Source of the DNA: Candidatus Gastranaerophilales bacterium
GTDB taxonomy: Bacteria; Cyanobacteriota; Vampirovibrionia; Gastranaerophilales; Gastranaerophilaceae
DNA: 33,954 nt
Assembly (NCBI GenBank): GCA_944323595.1
Contig: CALUTF010000019.1
Location: 1-33,954 of the forward strand
Reading direction: 5' to 3'
Of this stretch, positions 30,763 through 33,954 are shown in pieces. The position numbers and the translations under genes were made by a program. Each line of letters opens with the position of its first letter. The stretch's first letter is position 1. Below the pieces are notes generated by a model. It saw nothing but the letters and a program-made list of their open reading frames with translations. It made no database searches and was not told the DNA's origin.

Positions 30763-31425
30763 ATGCGTATAAATTCAATAAAAAATCTTGCAATGGCGGC
30801 TGCTGTTCCGCTTTCTTTCAAACAACACCCCAATCATATAAATAATAAACAGCAGTCAGACCGTTTTGAAAAACAAAAGTCAAATACAAAACCTGAAAAA
30901 ATCTTTACTGCCATAATTATACCGGCAGCAGTACTGGCGATTGGAGTCTTAACTCTTGCACTGACACAAAAAGAGAAAACTCCGGAGCCGCAAACAAGCG
31001 CACACAAAGCATTGAAAGATGCATCAAACGGTATCTTCTGGCTTAAATCAAAAGAGGAAATCTCAAAAAGCATTAAAATCTCTCAAACCCTATCGAGGGA
31101 AAAACTGGACGGTAAACGTACAGGCGATATGCTGCTGGATTTTTTAAATTCGGATGTAAGACAGTTTCAATACCACGCATATAATGTATTTACAAACATT
31201 GAACACGACAAAATGACCGCAATTCTAAAACCGTACCTTGAAGACAGAAATTTGCAGTTTCACGGTCACGACAGCACCAACCTGCGCGCACAAATATTCA
31301 GCATACTGAAAGAAAAGGGCACAGGTAAAGATATAGAACTGCTTCAGCCTTATTTAAATCCGAAAGACGAATGGTATAAGTTAGCACGTGAATCTCTCGA
31401 TGCCATAGCAAAGCGCAGCAGATAA
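30763..31425 (+). CDS. Membrane-anchored protein with possible HEAT-like helices
   Basis: A 220-residue protein that I cannot assign. Residues 1-46 are basic and Asn/Gln-rich, about 47-66 form one membrane helix (FTAIIIPAAVLAIGVLTLAL), and the rest is helical. The segments DMLLDFLNSDVRQFQYHAYN, LRAQIFSILKEKGTGKDIEL and YLNPKDEWYKLARESLDAIA have the rhythm of HEAT-type repeats (helix, short turn, helix), with residues suggesting position-specific conservation. A protein-binding scaffold on the membrane is a plausible reading only. A TATAGT lies 16 nt before the ATG, without a Shine-Dalgarno site. Its stop codon directly abuts the mnmE stop codon of the opposite strand. Confidence 0.7.
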   Translation: MRINSIKNLAMAAAVPLSFKQHPNHINNKQQSDRFEKQKSNTKPEKIFTAIIIPAAVLAIGVLTLALTQKEKTPEPQTSAHKALKDASNGIFWLKSKEEISKSIKISQTLSREKLDGKRTGDMLLDFLNSDVRQFQYHAYNVFTNIEHDKMTAILKPYLEDRNLQFHGHDSTNLRAQIFSILKEKGTGKDIELLQPYLNPKDEWYKLARESLDAIAKRSR

Positions 31426-32760
31426 TTATTTACCTATACAGAAGTGGTCAAAGATATTATTGAGAATATCATCCGTTATAACTTCGCCTGTGAGTTCATC
31501 CAGATACAAAAGCGCCTGTTTCACATCAATTGATATTAAATCCTGAAGTTCGCCGTATTCTGCCGCTCCGAGCGCTGTTGTAAGGCTTTCTTTTGCTTTT
31601 GCCAGACAATCCTGCTGTCTTTTGTTTGTAATAAATTCCGTATCATCAAGCGAAAAATCACACACTATTTGTTTAATTCTGTTTTTGAGTTCTTCCAACC
31701 CCTCACCGGTAACTGTGGAAAGATAAAAAATATCAGGTTTTCGTTCTGTTATAAGATCACATTTATTGGCAATTATGATATGCCTTTTATCTTTTAAAAG
31801 CTCTAAAATACTTATATCATCGTCATTCATGCCGGTCTGTGCATTATATAAAAACAGAACCAGATCAGCTTCATCAACAGATTGTTTTGAATATTCAATC
31901 CCGATTTTTTCTACTTTTTCAACTTCATCATTGTCACGGATGCCTGCAGTATCAATCAGAGTAATTGCAACATCCCAATCAAGATTTTCTTTCAAAACAT
32001 CACGGGTAGTACCTGCAATATCAGTTACAATTGCACGTTCTACATTCAACAATGTATTAAAGAGAGAAGACTTACCGACATTTGGTTTGCCGGCAATGGC
32101 AATTTTAACACCCTGACGCATAATATCCGACGCCTGTGCGCAGGATAAAATTTTATCTATCTTTTCAATAGCTTTTTTAAATTCATCAATAAGATATGAA
32201 TATTCAGGTTCACGAACATCTTCAGGAAAATCTATTCCCGCGACGATTCTTGAAAGTACCTCAAAAATATCTTTTCTGATTTCGGCAATTTTACCTGCAA
32301 GCACTCCTGCAAGATTTTTGGCTGACTGTCTGGCAAACTGTTTTGTTTTGGAGTGGATTAAATCAGCCACCGCCTCGGCCTGTGACAAATCCATTTTGCC
32401 GTTCAAAAAAGCCCGTTTGGTAAATTCACCGCGTTCCGCCATACGCGCCCCGTACTGCAAAACGAGGTCAAGAATGTTTCTTACAACATTAATCCCGCCA
32501 TGGCATTGAATCTCAATTACATCTTCACCTGTATAGCTGTTAGGTTTTTTAAAAGGAAGTACAACAACTTCATCAATTTTTACATCGCCGTCTACAATCC
32601 AGCCATGGGCAATTTTTCCGGCTTCCGGATTTTTTTTGGAAAAAATCTTGTTTATAATATCAAAACTGTTATCGCCGGAAATTCTAATAACGCCGACTCC
32701 GCCCGTTCCTATCGGTGTTGCTATTGCCGTAATTGTATCAAATTCTTGCGTGATATTCAT
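31426..32760 (-). CDS. mnmE: tRNA modification GTPase MnmE
   Basis: With MnmG, MnmE installs the carboxymethylaminomethyl group on wobble uridine of certain tRNAs. The 444-residue protein has the N-terminal tetrahydrofolate-binding domain (TITAIATPIGTGGVGVIRIS, 9-28), a helical domain, the inserted G domain (P-loop GKPNVGKS 224-231, switch I TTRD 251-254, DTAG 270-273, NKCD later) and the invariant C-terminal FCIGK. I set the start at ATG 32758-32760. A TTG six codons upstream would place a TATAAT box inside the gene; with the ATG, that box lies 6 nt before the start. mnmG is not in the window. Confidence 0.97.
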   Translation of the reverse strand: MNITQEFDTITAIATPIGTGGVGVIRISGDNSFDIINKIFSKKNPEAGKIAHGWIVDGDVKIDEVVVLPFKKPNSYTGEDVIEIQCHGGINVVRNILDLVLQYGARMAERGEFTKRAFLNGKMDLSQAEAVADLIHSKTKQFARQSAKNLAGVLAGKIAEIRKDIFEVLSRIVAGIDFPEDVREPEYSYLIDEFKKAIEKIDKILSCAQASDIMRQGVKIAIAGKPNVGKSSLFNTLLNVERAIVTDIAGTTRDVLKENLDWDVAITLIDTAGIRDNDEVEKVEKIGIEYSKQSVDEADLVLFLYNAQTGMNDDDISILELLKDKRHIIIANKCDLITERKPDIFYLSTVTGEGLEELKNRIKQIVCDFSLDDTEFITNKRQQDCLAKAKESLTTALGAAEYGELQDLISIDVKQALLYLDELTGEVITDDILNNIFDHFCIGK

Positions 32761-32766
32761 ACGATT

Positions 32767-32772
32767 ATTATA
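32767..32772 (-). promoter_or_regulatory. -10 box 6 nt before mnmE
   Basis: A perfect TATAAT on the minus strand, 6 nt before the chosen ATG, with no Shine-Dalgarno site. No -35 is visible. It also argues against the upstream TTG start. Confidence 0.6.
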
Positions 32773-32789
32773 ATACAAAGAGAAGAAAA

Positions 32790-32809
32790 GCGGGGAATTT
32801 CTTCCCCGC
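32790..32809 (-). terminator. Terminator of the helical N/Q/S-rich gene
   Basis: A perfect 8-bp stem, GCGGGGAA with TTCCCCGC (32790-32797 and 32802-32809). On the minus strand the loop is the stable tetraloop GAAA, followed by a T/C-rich tract. It separates this gene from mnmE. Confidence 0.85.
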
Positions 32810-32815
32810 CGCTAT

Positions 32816-33478
32816 TTAAAATCGTGACTTTAAAAAAGCCTGCCCTATTGTAGAAAGAAGATTTGCGTAATCAATCGATGACCCGCCACCGCCGCCGTTT
32901 GTTGCGTTATAGCTAGCCTGATTGTAAGAGTTGCCGGCAGAACTGTTTTGCATAGCAGCACCGAGATAACTCATAATATTATTTATCATCTGGTTTTGTG
33001 TTCCGCTCAATAAATTCAAATAATTATAACGCCGCGAAAGTTCATCATTAATCAAATTTGACTGTTGTGTCAACACGTCCTGTGCTAGAGAATTCATAGC
33101 ATCAGCTCTGTTGCTTTCGATTGAATTTAAGTTATCCATAAATACGGAATTGTCAAAGTTCCCGAATCTTGACGCTATGTCATTTTTAAGGTCATTAATC
33201 ATAGGTGTATAGGTATCGTTGATTAAATCCAAACCTTTATTTGTATAAGCGTCAACCTGTGCCTGTAAATTCTTTTTTGTGTCATCATCAAATACATTAA
33301 CGTTTTTCAGAGAATCTGTAAAAGAATTTTGTACATAATCATAAAGATTTTTTTCAGAATCAGACATATTATAATTTGTGGTGACAGTATTGCCGTTTTT
33401 ACTGGTAGTTGCTATAGTCTGACCGTTTACGGAAACTGCACCGTTAGAAAATGCGGGGTATTTACTTTTTTTGCCCAT
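32816..33478 (-). CDS. Helical Asn/Ser/Gln-rich protein, possibly virion-like
   Basis: A 220-residue protein that I cannot assign with confidence. It has a basic start (MGKKSKYP), a short beta segment (GAVSVNGQTIATTSKNGNTVTTNY, 13-36), then long helices rich in Asn, Asp, Ser and Gln (about 39-180), and a Gly/Ser linker (NGGGGGSS, about 194-201) before an amphipathic C-terminal helix. Proteins with this look are often phage structural or ejection proteins, but no phage gene adjoins it, and it has its own promoter and terminator between mnmE and a TPR gene. There is no signal peptide. Shine-Dalgarno AAAGGA is about 8 nt before the ATG. It could be a domesticated phage gene or a host surface or scaffold protein. 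Confidence 0.65.
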   Translation of the reverse strand: MGKKSKYPAFSNGAVSVNGQTIATTSKNGNTVTTNYNMSDSEKNLYDYVQNSFTDSLKNVNVFDDDTKKNLQAQVDAYTNKGLDLINDTYTPMINDLKNDIASRFGNFDNSVFMDNLNSIESNRADAMNSLAQDVLTQQSNLINDELSRRYNYLNLLSGTQNQMINNIMSYLGAAMQNSSAGNSYNQASYNATNGGGGGSSIDYANLLSTIGQAFLKSRF

Positions 33479-33533
33479 TTTTTGTTCCTTTCATTAGAGG
33501 AACAAGGGGAAATTCTTGTGTGTGTGACACTAT

Positions 33534-33563
33534 ATTATACCATATAAACGCAAAATCTGTCCA
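33534..33563 (-). promoter_or_regulatory. Promoter of the helical N/Q/S-rich gene
   Basis: TGGACA (minus strand, 33558-33563), 18-nt spacer, and TGG-TATAAT (box 33534-33539). The leader of about 48 nt carries the Shine-Dalgarno site. Confidence 0.75.
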
Positions 33564-33569
33564 GCCGTT

Positions 33570-33598
33570 TTGTACAAAATATTTTTTTAAGGTATAAT
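33570..33598 (+). promoter_or_regulatory. Promoter of the TPR gene, leaderless type
   Basis: TTGTAC (33570-33575), 17-nt spacer, TATAAT (33593-33598), then 6 nt to the ATG at 33605. It lies back to back with the minus-strand promoter, 6 nt between the two -35 boxes. Confidence 0.75.
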
Positions 33599-33604
33599 CG
33601 GGGT

Positions 33605-33954
33605 ATGGAAAAGATGACTTTAGAACAAATTAACGAGCTTATATCAGACAAGAAATTTGAAGAAGCACAAAATTCACTCAAAGAATTATTACACGACGAC
33701 GAAAAAAATATAGAAGCCCTGAAACTTTCAGGATTATGCAATGTTAATCTTGAAAAGTACGATGAAGGCAGAAAAGATTTTGAAACAGTAGTAAAATACA
33801 AACCGGAAGATGCGTCAAGCTGGTTTTATCTTGCAAACTGCTATGACAACATGGATGATTTTTTGCATGCAAAATCTGCTTATCAGGAGGTTATCCGTCT
33901 AAGAGAAAACTACATTGATGCATACAAAAACCTATGCGTAGTTTATGTTAAATC
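33605..33954 (+). CDS. TPR-repeat protein, N-terminal part (partial)
   Basis: Translating from the ATG at 33605 gives an open frame of 116 residues that runs off the window end. It shows tetratricopeptide repeats: KKFEEAQNSLKELLHDDEKN, then LEKYDEGRKDFETVVKYKPE, then MDDFLHAKSAYQEVIRLREN, each a helix-turn-helix of about 34 residues with the TPR pattern of Ala/Leu/Tyr at the packing positions. There is no signal peptide in the visible part, so it is likely cytoplasmic and involved in protein-protein contacts. The total length and any further domain are unknown. The start lies 6 nt after TATAAT, with no separate Shine-Dalgarno site. Confidence 0.85.
   Translation, partial: MEKMTLEQINELISDKKFEEAQNSLKELLHDDEKNIEALKLSGLCNVNLEKYDEGRKDFETVVKYKPEDASSWFYLANCYDNMDDFLHAKSAYQEVIRLRENYIDAYKNLCVVYVK

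Noticed and set aside
32761-32778. TTG start of mnmE six codons upstream
   Set aside because: The stretch contains the TATAAT box and is not needed for the MnmE N-terminal domain.

Overview
The window looks like chromosomal core DNA of an AT-rich, anaerobic bacterium with an outer membrane. A TolC-family outer-membrane protein points to a diderm. A MurT-type ligase, the redox repressor Rex and the anaerobe-associated pair 'GGGtGRT protein plus NifU-like scaffold' sit beside ordinary peptidoglycan genes. My best guess is a gut member of the non-photosynthetic cyanobacterial relatives (Melainabacteria/Gastranaerophilales). That is an inference from gene mix and base composition, not from a marker gene. 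I saw no rRNA, tRNA, CRISPR array, insertion sequence or origin. No gene-free stretch exceeds about 220 bases.

Layout. 1-3115 (minus): murA, overlapped by a small gene with a duplicated RWYDxDP motif, then an XRE regulator and the 5' part of mfd (cut by the window edge). 3242-5397: a His/Cys-rich ribbon-helix-helix protein, convergent with the NifU-like/GGGtGRT pair. 5577-7133: an exported GH13-like protein. 7196-11201: a small unknown protein, an XRE regulator, a ROK sugar kinase, a GAF-GGDEF-HD signalling protein and a DtxR/MntR-type metalloregulator. 11251-13706 (minus): TolC-like protein, small unknown protein, GNAT acetyltransferase. 13844-19347 (plus): a tightly packed wall/division operon murC-murB-ddl-ftsQ followed by nadE. 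19563-23790: EF-hand protein, two small unknown proteins, an iron-sulfur-type flavoprotein, a hexapeptide acetyltransferase and a YtxH/DUF948 membrane-protein cluster. 23880-26895: murT, pdxJ, a zinc-ribbon protein and rex. 27002-30218: alr, a short lipoamide-dehydrogenase homologue and lipA. 30374-33954: a winged-helix-like protein, a membrane-anchored protein, mnmE (minus), a helical N/Q/S-rich protein (minus) and the start of a TPR protein.

How the genes fit together. MurA, MurC, MurB, Ddl and Alr supply UDP-MurNAc-peptide precursors and the D-Ala-D-Ala terminus. MurT would amidate lipid II, and FtsQ ties wall synthesis to division. Rex (NADH/NAD+ sensing), NadE (NAD synthesis), Lpd and LipA form a redox/cofactor theme.

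The most interesting features: (1) a recurring promoter arrangement in which a TATAAT-like box lies only 6-8 nt before the start codon of first genes, with no Shine-Dalgarno, implying widespread leaderless mRNAs, while genes inside operons have Shine-Dalgarno sites; (2) a NadE whose glutaminase domain lacks its catalytic cysteine; (3) a MurT with no adjacent GatD and compressed zinc-ribbon spacing; (4) the GGGtGRT/NifU-like pair of unknown function; (5) a His/Cys-rich domain fused to a ribbon-helix-helix; (6) a diguanylate cyclase fused to an HD-GYP domain with a mutated HD motif. I did not find a clearly new multi-gene defence or mobile system.
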